From: Rhizobium skierniewicense
GTDB taxonomy: Bacteria; Pseudomonadota; Alphaproteobacteria; Rhizobiales; Rhizobiaceae
Length of the DNA: 64,000 bases
Assembly: GCF_014196515.1 (NCBI RefSeq)
Contig: NZ_JACIDV010000001.1
Location: 496,001-560,000 of the forward strand
Reading direction: 5' to 3'
In this document: piece by piece, positions 17,584-26,125 of the stretch
How positions within the stretch are numbered: the first letter of the stretch is position 1
How the letters are laid out: each line of letters opens with the position of its first letter
The notes under the pieces: generated by a model
What the model saw: the letters and a program-made list of their open reading frames with translations, nothing else
What the model was told of the DNA's origin: nothing
The model's database searches: none
Translations under genes and position numbers: made by a program

Positions 17584-19326
17584 ATGACCGTGATCTTCAG
17601 CCAGAGTTTCAATCGCACGCTCGATGAGCTGGTAGAGCGCGCTGTCCCCGGGCAATTTCTGGAGGCCTGGACTTTCGATGATTCGAGCAGCAGGCGGGAT
17701 ACCGAGCGACGGTTGTTGGAAAAAGGCGTCATGTCCCGCATCCACTGCGCTTACAAGCCGTTGCTTCATGCTTTTCTGGAAGAGATCGATCTGACAGGTG
17801 TCGAAACCATTCAGATTCAATATCCCGTCCACACGCAGGCGCCCGTAAACCGCTTCCGGCTCGAAGCCTACCCTTTGGCGGCGTTGGTTGGAAATGCCAA
17901 AATCGAGTTCGTCCCGCGTGAGGATGCGGCGTTTTTCTATCATGTGGTTCTGACGCGCGCGTACGGATCCGAAACACTGAAGATCATGGCTCCCAATCGC
18001 GTCCATGTCGATATTGTCGGGCAAACCAACGTATCGCCCACAGGTTGGTTGCGGCGTGGCAACGACGAGGTCGGAGAGCGTTTGGAGACAGATTACGAGC
18101 GTCTGTTCGGAAGCGCGATCGATGCCGTTACAAAACATGATTGGGGCAACGAAGAACCGTATTTCGAAGAGCTGAATCTTCGGATTGGATACCCCTCCGA
18201 TGATGCGCCGCTCTCGGTTGGCGATGAGACGGTCAGCGTGCGGGAGGCGCTGCATGAGGATCTCTACTTCTCGCTTCTCGAATTCTTCCAGAAAAAATCG
18301 GGGCGCCCGCTTGGTGATCGTGGCCTCACGCCCGGCCAGATTGTTCCTGAAGTCATCAAAAGCGACGCGGAGATTTCGGTTCACATCCAAATCCGCCCAC
18401 TTGAAAAAGAGTTCGTGGATGGCGCGCATCAGCCCATTGCGACAGCCACCGCGCCTCTTGCTGCCGACCAGATTTCAAGCTCGCTGAGCGAGTTGGGCGG
18501 CGAGGAATTTGTTGCCGTTGCAAGATCAGGCCGATGCGTTATGGCGGCTTATCGCGGGGGTAGCGACGCCGCTGTGATGATCAGTGGTGGGCAGCACGCC
18601 AATGAGACGACAGGCATCGTCGGCGCTCTTCGCGCGGCGCACGTGCTGAATAACCGGGCTGACGCTCATTTCACGATATCACCGCTGGAAAATCCTGATG
18701 GATATGCCATCCATCAGCGGTTGCGTGTCGATAATCCCCGACATATGCATCACGCTGCCCGTTATACCGCGCTTGGCGATGACCTCGAATATAGGACACG
18801 CGAGACATCAGGAGCCCATCTGAACGAGACGGAGATCCGGTTCAGGGCGCAGGAACTGAGTGGTGCGGCACTGCATATCAACCTGCACGGCTACCCCTCA
18901 CATGAGTGGACCCGGCCACTTTCTGGCTACATACCCCGTAATTTCGCGATGTGGACGTTGCCGAAGGGGTTTTTCCTCATCGTCCGGCATCACTCCGACT
19001 GGGCTGAGCAGGCGGAAGCTTTGCTCGATAAAATTACTCGGCGTCTTGCTGTGATTCCCGGTCTTCTTGATGACAACAAGCGCCAGATCGGGCTCTATGA
19101 GATCCACGCAGGAGAAACCGGTTTTCAGATCATCAACGGCATCCCTTGCCTGACGTCAATCGACGACCGCCACGCCGTTCCGATCACGTTGATCACCGAA
19201 TATCCTGACGAAACGATCTATGGAGAACCCTTTATCACAGGGCATACCGCGCAGATGCAGACAGTCATATCGGCTTACGAGGCGTGGCAAGAGATCATGA
19301 CATCTAATTTTCAGGCCGGCATTTAG
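17584..19326 (+). CDS. M14-family zinc carboxypeptidase-like protein
   Basis: The 580-residue protein carries an M14-type domain in its second half. SGGQHANETTG supplies His338 and Glu341 (HxxE), and HINLHGYPSHEW supplies the third zinc ligand (His435 is the best candidate). SPLENPDGYAIH between them is the substrate-binding Asn-Pro-Asp-Gly region of carboxypeptidases. The first 320 residues match nothing I recognise and contain no signal peptide, so it is probably cytoplasmic. It lies 151 bases after the ATPase gene in the same direction, the last gene of the importer locus, consistent with trimming C-terminal residues from imported peptides. Family assignment is firm, the specificity unknown. 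Confidence 0.82.
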   Translation: MTVIFSQSFNRTLDELVERAVPGQFLEAWTFDDSSSRRDTERRLLEKGVMSRIHCAYKPLLHAFLEEIDLTGVETIQIQYPVHTQAPVNRFRLEAYPLAALVGNAKIEFVPREDAAFFYHVVLTRAYGSETLKIMAPNRVHVDIVGQTNVSPTGWLRRGNDEVGERLETDYERLFGSAIDAVTKHDWGNEEPYFEELNLRIGYPSDDAPLSVGDETVSVREALHEDLYFSLLEFFQKKSGRPLGDRGLTPGQIVPEVIKSDAEISVHIQIRPLEKEFVDGAHQPIATATAPLAADQISSSLSELGGEEFVAVARSGRCVMAAYRGGSDAAVMISGGQHANETTGIVGALRAAHVLNNRADAHFTISPLENPDGYAIHQRLRVDNPRHMHHAARYTALGDDLEYRTRETSGAHLNETEIRFRAQELSGAALHINLHGYPSHEWTRPLSGYIPRNFAMWTLPKGFFLIVRHHSDWAEQAEALLDKITRRLAVIPGLLDDNKRQIGLYEIHAGETGFQIINGIPCLTSIDDRHAVPITLITEYPDETIYGEPFITGHTAQMQTVISAYEAWQEIMTSNFQAGI

Positions 19327-19487
19327 ATCATTCGCTCCAACCAAGCCCCCCGATGGGACTGGCTCAGAAGTGCCACCACCATCGTGGAAGTGAAAAGTCC
19401 GTCACATCCACTGGTCGAAGCCTTTAGACCTTGAGTCTTCAGGCGGGTTTGATGTACTTGGCTTTTCGGGTACGACAGGTGGGCTAG

Positions 19488-20468
19488 GTGAGCGGTGAAA
19501 ACAGCGGTCTGAAGGGATCAGATGAAGAGCGAGGCCGGTTTGCTGAAAAGCCGAGCCAAATCCCGTTACGCGGCTATCGTGACGTTGTCTGGCGCGTCTT
19601 TTTCGAGTTCTTCGAGGACCGCGTTACGCTGATCGCCGCTGGCGCCACGTATTATTTGCTTCTGGCGCTATTCCCGGCCTTGGCAGCCCTTGTTTCCCTT
19701 TACGGGGTCTTCTCCGATCCTGTCACCATCGCAAAACACATCGCGTTTTTGTCCACGGTGCTGCCTCCAGGCGCATTCGATCTCATTGTCGGTCAATTGG
19801 ACGGTTTGTCCCAACAGAAGAGTTCGACGCTGAGCATCGGGGTTATCACCGGCTTTCTCGTCGCGCTCTGGAGTGCCAACAACGGCATCAAGGCGCTTTT
19901 CGAAGCCATGAATATTGCCTATGGCGAGAAAGAAAAGCGCGGGATCATCAAGCTCAATCTGAACTCACTGCTGTTTACCTTCGGCGCACTGATCATCGCC
20001 ATTGCCTTGATCACAGCTGTTGGTATCGTTCCTGCCGTGCTCGCCTATCTCTGGCTCGATCAATGGACCGAGTTTCTAGCCAAATTCGCCCGTTGGCCCC
20101 TTCTTCTTCTTCTCATCGGTTGCGGCATCACGATGCTGTATCGCTACGGTCCGAGCCGCGCACAAGCCAAGTTCCGGTGGCTGACCTGGGGGGCAATCTT
20201 TTCGACCACCCTGTGGTTGGCTGCATCCGTTCTTTTCTCCTTCTATCTGGAAAAATTTGCGGACTACAATGCGACTTACGGGACGTTGGGTGCCGTGATC
20301 GGTCTGATGGTTTGGACATGGATATCGGTGATTATCCTGATCCTGGGTGCTGAGATCAACGCCGAGTTGGAACATCAGACAACAATCGATTCGACGACGG
20401 GCCATCCGCTGCCAATGGGCAGCCGTGGCGCCCATGTTGCCGATACCGTAGGTGAGGTCAAAGATTAG
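19488..20468 (+). CDS. YihY/BrkB family inner-membrane protein (UPF0761)
   Basis: The 326-residue product starts at GTG 19488 with AGGTGG in front. After a polar N terminus of about 50 residues it has six hydrophobic segments and the family signatures LIAAGATYYLLLALFPALAA, GFLVALWSANNGIKALFEAM and NIAYGEKEKRG. The C-terminal helices carry GTLGAVIGLMVWTWISVIIL, followed by an acidic GAEINAELE tail. The family was once called ribonuclease BN or BrkB, but its biochemical role is not settled. It stands alone between a peptide-importer locus and the LysR/YeiH pair, so context does not help. Confidence 0.88.
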   Translation: MSGENSGLKGSDEERGRFAEKPSQIPLRGYRDVVWRVFFEFFEDRVTLIAAGATYYLLLALFPALAALVSLYGVFSDPVTIAKHIAFLSTVLPPGAFDLIVGQLDGLSQQKSSTLSIGVITGFLVALWSANNGIKALFEAMNIAYGEKEKRGIIKLNLNSLLFTFGALIIAIALITAVGIVPAVLAYLWLDQWTEFLAKFARWPLLLLLIGCGITMLYRYGPSRAQAKFRWLTWGAIFSTTLWLAASVLFSFYLEKFADYNATYGTLGAVIGLMVWTWISVIILILGAEINAELEHQTTIDSTTGHPLPMGSRGAHVADTVGEVKD

Positions 20469-20506
20469 GTTGGGGCTGACTGGCGTTCCTGTTGATGGTC
20501 AGACCG

Positions 20507-21394
20507 TCATGTCGGCGCCGGATGACAAATATCGAGAAGTGTCATTGCAGCCTTGCTGGCATGACGTTCCTTGTGCCTGAGCAGACGGAATTCGCGGATG
20601 CGTGTCTGGAATCCGACTTCGCATAACTTGCCGCTTTCGATATATTGCTGCGCGGCGAGGCGCGACACGGCTGCAGCGCCAGTGCCTGCGAGCAAGGCGC
20701 AGAGGATGGATTCGTTGGATGGCAAGACCAGCACGATGTTCAACCCGGCCGCTTTAACGCCCATGCCGTTCAAGGTTTCCTCGAAGGCGGAACGGGTGCC
20801 GGACCCGACTTCGCGCATAACCCACTGACCGCCTCTTATATCGTCGGCAGCAAGGGCTTTTTTGCCCGCCCAGGGATGGGAGGGGCCGACCACGACGACC
20901 AGTTCATCATGCGCCATGATCGAAGCCGCGAGCGCGGGTTCGTCGAGTTCACCCTCCACAAAGCCGATATCGGCTTCGCCGCTGATGACGGCGTCCGCGA
21001 CAGTGCGCGTATTGCCGATCGTCAACTGCAAAGCGATACCGGGAAACTTTTTGTGAAATTCCATCAGACGTGGCGGTAACCAGTAGCTGGCGATGGTCTG
21101 GCTGGCAAAGACGCTGAGAGAACCCCGCTGCATACCGCCAAGTTCGTTGAGGATGAGTTCGACGGACCGAGACCGGGCGAGAAGCTTACGGGCTTCTTCG
21201 AGGAAAATAAGCCCGGTGCTGGTCAACTCGATCCGCCGGCCAATCCGGTGAAAGAGTTCGACACCATAATGTTGTTCGAGGCTGCGGATCGAAGCACTCA
21301 CCGCCGAGGGCGTCAAATGGATGGCGGCGGCCGCCTTGGTCAGATGCTCACGTTCCGCGACTGCGACAAAAATTGCGAGTTGTTCGAAGGTCAT
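20507..21394 (-). CDS. LysR-family regulator, CysB/YeiE-like
   Basis: This 295-residue protein has the LysR DNA-binding domain at residues 1-65 (FEQLAIFVAVAEREHLTKAA, then SAVSASIRSLEQHYGVELF) and an effector domain with SGEADIGFVEGELDEPALAA and VMREVGSGTRSAFEE. The last pattern, with Ser-Gly-Thr-Arg, is found in CysB/CbbR/YeiE-type proteins that bind small anions. It is divergent from a YeiH-like exporter gene, the same arrangement as yeiE-yeiH in enterobacteria, where YeiE is reported to respond to sulfite. Because the smo cluster that liberates sulfite is immediately beyond, control of sulfite efflux is a reasonable inference. Confidence 0.88.
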   Translation of the reverse strand: MTFEQLAIFVAVAEREHLTKAAAAIHLTPSAVSASIRSLEQHYGVELFHRIGRRIELTSTGLIFLEEARKLLARSRSVELILNELGGMQRGSLSVFASQTIASYWLPPRLMEFHKKFPGIALQLTIGNTRTVADAVISGEADIGFVEGELDEPALAASIMAHDELVVVVGPSHPWAGKKALAADDIRGGQWVMREVGSGTRSAFEETLNGMGVKAAGLNIVLVLPSNESILCALLAGTGAAAVSRLAAQQYIESGKLCEVGFQTRIREFRLLRHKERHASKAAMTLLDICHPAPT

Positions 21395-21427
21395 AGGAAA
21401 TCGTTCTGTTTTTCTGAATGAAACGTA

Positions 21428-21438
21428 GAATATTATTC
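21428..21438. promoter_or_regulatory. 11-bp palindrome GAATATTATTC in the LysR/YeiH divergent promoter
   Basis: GAATA and TATTC flank one central base, a perfect inverted repeat in an A+T-rich region between the divergent LysR (start 21394) and YeiH-like (start about 21501) genes. Its position 34 bases upstream of the regulator gene fits an autoregulatory LysR site. A short palindrome in A+T-rich DNA can arise by chance, so confidence is low. Confidence 0.35.
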
Positions 21439-21500
21439 GATGGAAGTAAATTAAATTAGCTGAAAAAACCGTTTCACCGTATCAGCTGAGATTGCCTCCG

Positions 21501-22520
21501 ATGAATTTTTCCAAAGTGCGCCAAATCATTCCGGGCCTTGTCGTCTGCACCTTGGTGGCGTTCGCAGCCTATGTTCTGGCGTGGGTGCAGCACGCGCTCT
21601 TGGGCGCGGGGTTCCTCGAAGCACTCGTCTTTGCGATCCTCCTGGGCATCGTGACCCGAACGTTGTTTTCGGACCAGAAAACATGGCGCCCCGGCATCAA
21701 TTTCAGTTCGAAGTCATTGCTGGAGATTGCTATTGTCCTTCTCGGAGCGTCGATCAGTTTTGCGACCATCAGGAGTGCGGGCCTTACGCTGATCATCTCG
21801 GTCGTAGCGATCGTGACACTGTCGATCTATGTGAGTTTTGCTGTTGCCCGCGTTTTCGGTCTGTCGCGCCGGCTTGCGATGCTGATCGCCTGCGGGAACT
21901 CTATCTGCGGTAATTCTGCGATTGTCGCGGTTGCGCCTGTCATTGAGGCCACGTCTGATGAGGTGGCCTCGGCGCTCGCCTTTACGGCAGTCCTTGGTGT
22001 CGCCTCGGTTCTTCTTTTGCCGCTGTTCTATACGTATGCGGGCATGGGCGCTGCGCAATATGGCGCCCTTGCTGGTCTGACCGTCTACGCCGTTCCGCAA
22101 GTTCTGGCCGCCGCGACACCTGCGGGTCTGGTCGCGGTCCAGACGGGCACTGTCATCAAGCTTCTGCGCGTCCTCATGCTCGGGCCGGTGATCTTCACAC
22201 TGGGTATTTTCGAAGGGAAAGCTGCCCGGCGTGAGGGACGCTCGACCTCCCGCCATCATCTTGTGCCGTGGTTCATCATCGGTTTCATGATTGTCGTTGT
22301 TATCAGGTCTCTGGGACTTATTCCGCCCGATGCCGTTACCCTGCTTCTGACCATCTCCAGCGGCCTGACCGTGGTCGCGATGGCGGGACTAGGCCTTTCT
22401 GTCGATATCCGAACGGTGGCAAGCGCGGGAGGGCGAGTTATCCTTGCCTCATCAATCTCGCTGCTGCTGCTCGTGGCCGTCAGTTATTTCGTCGTCATTT
22501 CCGCGCTTCAAGCGTCGTGA
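21501..22520 (+). CDS. YeiH family membrane transporter (UPF0324, putative sulfate/sulfite exporter)
   Basis: From the ATG at 21501 (a TTG at 21492 would add three residues) the product has 339 residues and about ten hydrophobic segments. Family signatures are ARVFGLSRRLAMLIACGNSI with CGNSAIVAVAPVI, the inverted-repeat core of UPF0324, and LTVYAVPQVLAAATPAG. The family is annotated as putative sulfate exporters on limited evidence. It is divergent from a YeiE-like LysR gene and ends 14 bases from the convergent smoA gene. Since SmoC releases sulfite, exporting sulfite or sulfate made during sulfoquinovose breakdown is a likely role here, but this is inferred from position only. Confidence 0.85.
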   Translation: MNFSKVRQIIPGLVVCTLVAFAAYVLAWVQHALLGAGFLEALVFAILLGIVTRTLFSDQKTWRPGINFSSKSLLEIAIVLLGASISFATIRSAGLTLIISVVAIVTLSIYVSFAVARVFGLSRRLAMLIACGNSICGNSAIVAVAPVIEATSDEVASALAFTAVLGVASVLLLPLFYTYAGMGAAQYGALAGLTVYAVPQVLAAATPAGLVAVQTGTVIKLLRVLMLGPVIFTLGIFEGKAARREGRSTSRHHLVPWFIIGFMIVVVIRSLGLIPPDAVTLLLTISSGLTVVAMAGLGLSVDIRTVASAGGRVILASSISLLLLVAVSYFVVISALQAS

Positions 22521-22534
22521 AGTCGCGCCATCTC

Positions 22535-23062
22535 TCAAGACGCGACTTCGAACCGCCCGAATGCTCCGCGTGCAAAGCACAATGGTTCCCCGTTGCGGTA
22601 GGTTGCGCGAAGAACGCGGCCTAGAAGGATCGAATGATCGCCGCCATCGAAGATCGATGCGCGCTCGCACTCGAAACGGCTAAGCGTGCCCGGGATGATC
22701 GGAACACCTTCTGCATTACCGTCCCATGCCAGATTTTCAAAGCCAAGTCCGCCTCGGGTAAAGCGACTGCTGAGATCATTTTGATCCGCGGCGAGTACAT
22801 GTATCGCGAAGTGTGTGGCACCAGTAAAGATATCGTGCCTGGAAGACGTTTTGGCTGGTGACCATAATATCAGCGGCGGATCGAGTGAAACGGACGAAAA
22901 ACTGTTTACTGTCATCCCGATTGGCCCCGCCGGCGTCAGGACGGTGACGACCGTCACGCCGGTCGGGAAATTTCCAAGCGCGGTGCGAAGGCTACGCGTG
23001 TTTGCAGCATCCGGAACGAAGCTATGCTCATCATGCACAGACATGCTGCTAGTGGATGACAT
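22535..23062 (-). CDS. smoA: flavin reductase (SmoA)
   Basis: The 175-residue protein belongs to the flavin-reductase-like domain family: RTALGNFPTGVTVVTVLTPA, GMTVNSFSSVSLDPPLILWS, THFAIHVLAADQNDLSSRF and HSILLGRVL appear in the expected order. It supplies reduced FMN to the two-component monooxygenase encoded by smoC. It is the last gene of the leftward smoC-smoB-smoA unit, its ATG overlapping the smoB stop by one base (TGATG). Gene order and content match the characterised A. tumefaciens smo cluster, in which SmoA is the NADH-dependent FMN reductase. Confidence 0.92.
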   Translation of the reverse strand: MSSTSSMSVHDEHSFVPDAANTRSLRTALGNFPTGVTVVTVLTPAGPIGMTVNSFSSVSLDPPLILWSPAKTSSRHDIFTGATHFAIHVLAADQNDLSSRFTRGGLGFENLAWDGNAEGVPIIPGTLSRFECERASIFDGGDHSILLGRVLRATYRNGEPLCFARGAFGRFEVAS

Positions 23063-23952
23063 CAGGGCACCTCATGACCTTTGGCCAATGTGTAGAGTTC
23101 AAACCACATCTGCCTGTCCATAACCACCTGGTTTGCCTGAAAGATCGCGGCGATGCGCGTCAGGTTGTTGGTTCCCAGTACCGGCAGGATTTTGGCCGGA
23201 TGCCGAAGCAGCCAGGCAATCGCGACAGCGGCGCTATCGACACCCTGATCGTTGGCAATGCCTGCCATGGCATCGGCAAGGGCTCCGCCTGCCGTCATCA
23301 AAGAGCCGCCGCCAAGAGGTGACCAGGCCATCACAGCGAGGTTCCGTTCCTGAAGAAAGGCCAGATCGCCGTTGGTAAAGGCCGATGTTTCGCCGAGGCT
23401 GAGCTCTATCTGGTTGGTGACCAGTTCGCTTTCCATGTGTGTTTGTAACAGCGAAAAATCCCAAGGGCGGAAGTTCGAAACACCAACACTGCGAACTTTT
23501 CCGGACGCCACCAGTTGATCAAGGGCTGCACCCGTTTCGTCAGGGTCCATAATCGGATCGGGTCGATGGATGAGCAGCAGGTCGATATGGTCAGTCGCCA
23601 TGTCGCGTAGCGATGCTTCCACCGACGCATTGATATGGTCTGCCGAGGTATCGTAATGCTTGACGCGCGCGCCAGAGTGGCGACCCGCCGGGGCGACAAT
23701 GCCGCATTTCGTCACGAGTTCGACCTTGTCGCGTAGCGATGGTGATGCCTTGAACGCTTCCCCTAAAATCGCTTCGGCCGTATATCCACCGTAGATATCC
23801 GCCTGATCGAGCGTGGTGATGCCCTGCGCAAGGCATGCCTCGATCTTGGCCTGGACATGAGCCGCGGAGGTGTCATCGTCGTTGCCTACGCGCCACATGC
23901 CATAGACGATGCGGCTGAGCGAAATGTCGGGTGTGAGTTCGATGCGATCCAT
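23062..23952 (-). CDS. smoB: aldo-keto reductase, 6-dehydroglucose reductase (SmoB)
   Basis: The 296-residue protein has the aldo-keto reductase barrel with the catalytic tetrad visible: Asp and Tyr in TTLDQADIYGGYTAE, Lys in VELVTKCGIV, and His in DLLLIHRPDPIMD. VRSVGVSNFRPWDFSLLQ and AWSPLGGGSL follow, and the C-terminal VLGTNNLTRIAA segment binds NADPH phosphate. In the characterised pathway SmoB reduces 6-dehydro-D-glucose, the product of SmoC, to glucose with NADPH. It overlaps both smoC and smoA by one base, so the three proteins are translationally coupled. Confidence 0.93.
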   Translation of the reverse strand: MDRIELTPDISLSRIVYGMWRVGNDDDTSAAHVQAKIEACLAQGITTLDQADIYGGYTAEAILGEAFKASPSLRDKVELVTKCGIVAPAGRHSGARVKHYDTSADHINASVEASLRDMATDHIDLLLIHRPDPIMDPDETGAALDQLVASGKVRSVGVSNFRPWDFSLLQTHMESELVTNQIELSLGETSAFTNGDLAFLQERNLAVMAWSPLGGGSLMTAGGALADAMAGIANDQGVDSAAVAIAWLLRHPAKILPVLGTNNLTRIAAIFQANQVVMDRQMWFELYTLAKGHEVP

Positions 23953-25109
23953 CAGTGACGGTCTCCATTTCCAAGGGGTGTTGCGGGTGTCGCGGCTGGG
24001 ACGCGCCCGTGCACATGCGGCAGGGAGCAGGTCTTTAGGTGCGGCAGGACCTTGCGACCGAAATGCTCTGCTTCTTCCAGATGTGGGTAGCCGGAGAAGA
24101 TGAAGGCTCGAATACCCATCTTCTGGTAGTCTTCAATCGCGCTCATGATCTGATCTGTCGATCCGACGAGTGCAGCGCCACAGCCGGAACGCGCACGTCC
24201 GATGCCCGTCCAAAGGTTGGGCTCGATATAACCGAACTTGTCCGCCAGCTCACGTGCCTTTGCCTGATGCGCTACACCAAGTGAGATGCTGTCATGAGCG
24301 CGGTTACGGATCAACCGGCCATATTCGTCGTCCAGTCTGGATACCAGATGTTCAGCATATTCCTTCGCTTCTTTTTCGGTATCACGCACAATCATGTGAA
24401 CGCGCAGGCCATAATCGAGTGTTCGGCCGTGGGCTTGTGCGCGGGCGTGAACCGCACGCATGCGCTCGGCAAGCTGTTCCTTCGTTTCGGGCCACATGAG
24501 ATAGACGTCACATTGCGCACCGCAAAGTTCCAGTGCGTCTGGGGAATAGCCGCCGAAATAGAGCAGGGGGCCACCGTTTTGCTGGTAGGGGCGGGCCGGC
24601 TCGGTCGAAACGCCCTTGAACTGATAGATTTCTCCATCGTGGTCGATTGTCTCGCGCGTCCATGCCTGACGCAGAATTTGCACGACTTCGTGGCTGCGCC
24701 TGTAACGATAGGCGCTGTCGGCAACTTCGCCTGGAAAATCAGAGCTGATGATATTCAGCGTCAAACGGCCCTTGAGCATATGATCCAGCGTGGCCACGGT
24801 GCGGGCCAGCATGATGGGCTGCATTTCGCCACAGCGTATGGCGGCCAGAAAATTGATCTTTTCGGTGATGGGCGCGCAGCCGGCAACGAAGCTGAGCGTG
24901 TCCTGCCCCACCTGATAGGAGGACGGGCAGAGGACGTTGCGAAAACCCAGATATTCGGCCTTCTTGACGATCGAGGAGCAATGATCCCAACTTGAGCGTA
25001 ACGATCCGTCGGGAACGCCAAGATAGGCATAATCGTCGGAGCACAGTGCCGAAAACCACGACACTTCTGTTGCGTCAAGATCCGCAGATGTTACAGGTAT
25101 AATCGTCAT
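23952..25109 (-). CDS. smoC: sulfoquinovose monooxygenase, LLM class (SmoC)
   Basis: This 385-residue protein is a bacterial-luciferase-like, FMNH2-dependent monooxygenase related to alkanesulfonate monooxygenase SsuD. Signatures are GFRNVLCPSSYQVGQDTLSF, INFLAAIRCGEMQPIMLART, ATLDHMLKGRLTLNIISSD and the C-terminal AFIFSGYPHLEEAEHFGRKV. In A. tumefaciens the homologue cleaves the C-S bond of sulfoquinovose, giving sulfite and 6-dehydroglucose. The ATG at 25109 follows GAGGAGGA and is preferred over an in-frame start at 25148. It is the first gene of the leftward unit, with a candidate operator 52-71 bases upstream of its start. Confidence 0.93.
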   Translation of the reverse strand: MTIIPVTSADLDATEVSWFSALCSDDYAYLGVPDGSLRSSWDHCSSIVKKAEYLGFRNVLCPSSYQVGQDTLSFVAGCAPITEKINFLAAIRCGEMQPIMLARTVATLDHMLKGRLTLNIISSDFPGEVADSAYRYRRSHEVVQILRQAWTRETIDHDGEIYQFKGVSTEPARPYQQNGGPLLYFGGYSPDALELCGAQCDVYLMWPETKEQLAERMRAVHARAQAHGRTLDYGLRVHMIVRDTEKEAKEYAEHLVSRLDDEYGRLIRNRAHDSISLGVAHQAKARELADKFGYIEPNLWTGIGRARSGCGAALVGSTDQIMSAIEDYQKMGIRAFIFSGYPHLEEAEHFGRKVLPHLKTCSLPHVHGRVPAATPATPLGNGDRH

Positions 25110-25160
25110 GAAATCCTCCTCACAGGACATTGCCCAATTCAGTAACATTCGCTATTTAGT

Positions 25161-25180
25161 AAATCAATAATGCATCAATT
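25161..25180 (-). promoter_or_regulatory. 20-bp smo operator candidate in front of smoC
   Basis: Read toward smoC the element is AATTGATGCATTATTGATTT. It matches the element before smoE (26035-26054) at 18 of 20 positions and in the same orientation relative to its gene. It contains two ATTGAT-type units 11 bases apart, one helical turn. It lies between smoC and the divergent GntR gene smoD, which starts 31 bases to its right, so SmoD is the likely binder and may also control itself. Confidence 0.65.
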
Positions 25181-25210
25181 TTTTCTGTCGATGACCGGGA
25201 GGGGTTGAGA

Positions 25211-25915
25211 ATGAGGAGTTCCAAAGGAAGTTTGCCCGTATATCTCCAGATCGCCGAGACATTGGTTCGGGATATAACGGCTGGCCGACTGATCGACGGC
25301 GAGAAGCTCCCCCCGGAGCGTAAGATGGCGAACACCCTTGGGATCGCTGTGGGAACGTTGCGAAAGACGCTCGCCGAGCTGCATACGCGTGGATTGCTGG
25401 AGCGCATTCAAGGGTCAGGTAATTATATTCGTGCAGTCACGGACCCCAAAAGCGTTTACGCCATGTTTCGATTGGAGTTGGTCAACGGCGGCGGCTTTCC
25501 GACCGCAGAAATCCTGAGTGTCAGCCGCCAAACTAAACCAGCGGAGCTGCCACCCTTTGGTTCATCCGATGAGGGACATCGCATTCGCCGGTTGAGGCGA
25601 ATAGCGGGCGAGGCCGCCGCGATCGAGGAAATATGGCTCGATGGTTCCTACATCGACAGCATTGCCGTTTCTGACCTGTCTGAATCCCTCTACCTCTATT
25701 ACAGAACACGGCTTGGGCTGTGGATCGCGAAAGCGGAAGACCATATTGGTCTGGGTCACGTACCGGACTGGTCTCCCGCTGCGTTCGGTCCCAAATGCGG
25801 CGAATCCATGCCTCATGTCCTGCGGATCAGCCATTCACACGAAGGCGTGACGGCAGAGGTTTCCCACACCTGGTTCGACCCCCGCATTGCGCGATATGTC
25901 AACCGGCTGAAATAG
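25211..25915 (+). CDS. smoD: GntR-family regulator with UTRA domain (SmoD)
   Basis: From the ATG at 25211 (GGGAGGGG eight bases before) the product is 234 residues. The winged helix-turn-helix is at about residues 5-75 with LPVYLQIAETLVRDITAGRL, GEKLPPERKMANTLGIAVGT and LHTRGLLERIQGSGNYI. The C-terminal UTRA ligand domain shows HRIRRLRRIAGEAAAIEEIW and ends ISHSHEGVTAEVSHTWFDPR. UTRA-type GntR proteins are usually repressors released by a sugar or phosphorylated metabolite. It sits exactly between smoC (divergent) and smoE, the D position of the smoA-I order. A matching 20-bp element lies on each side, before smoC and before smoE. Confidence 0.87.
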   Translation: MRSSKGSLPVYLQIAETLVRDITAGRLIDGEKLPPERKMANTLGIAVGTLRKTLAELHTRGLLERIQGSGNYIRAVTDPKSVYAMFRLELVNGGGFPTAEILSVSRQTKPAELPPFGSSDEGHRIRRLRRIAGEAAAIEEIWLDGSYIDSIAVSDLSESLYLYYRTRLGLWIAKAEDHIGLGHVPDWSPAAFGPKCGESMPHVLRISHSHEGVTAEVSHTWFDPRIARYVNRLK

Positions 25916-26034
25916 AATTCCATGGGGTGTTCCATCTGGATAAAAAACGAGTTGTCTCACGCGGAAATTTAAAAATATTTCGAATTGTTATTGCAAATCA
26001 ATGGGGATTTTTTAAATTCAAACGAAATAAATTA

Positions 26035-26054
26035 AATTGATACAGTATTGATTT
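26035..26054 (+). promoter_or_regulatory. 20-bp smo operator candidate in front of smoE
   Basis: The element AATTGATACAGTATTGATTT is 72 bases upstream of smoE. Its TTGATA (26037-26042) followed after 17 bases by GATCAT (26060-26065) could be a -35/-10 pair, in which case a bound regulator would block the promoter. It matches the smoC element (25161-25180) at 18 of 20 positions. The central ATACTGTAT, read on the other strand, is also palindromic. Confidence 0.65.
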
Positions 26055-26125
26055 CATTAGATCATTGCGTATGCTGATTTTAAGAGGAGCCCAAAGCATT
26101 GCCGCCGCGGGTTGGGTGATTAGGA

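Noticed and set aside
20490-20512. Palindrome around GGTCAGACC between the convergent YihY and LysR genes, considered as a terminator
   Set aside because: The centre leaves a one-base loop, so it cannot fold as a hairpin of that form, and no T-run follows.
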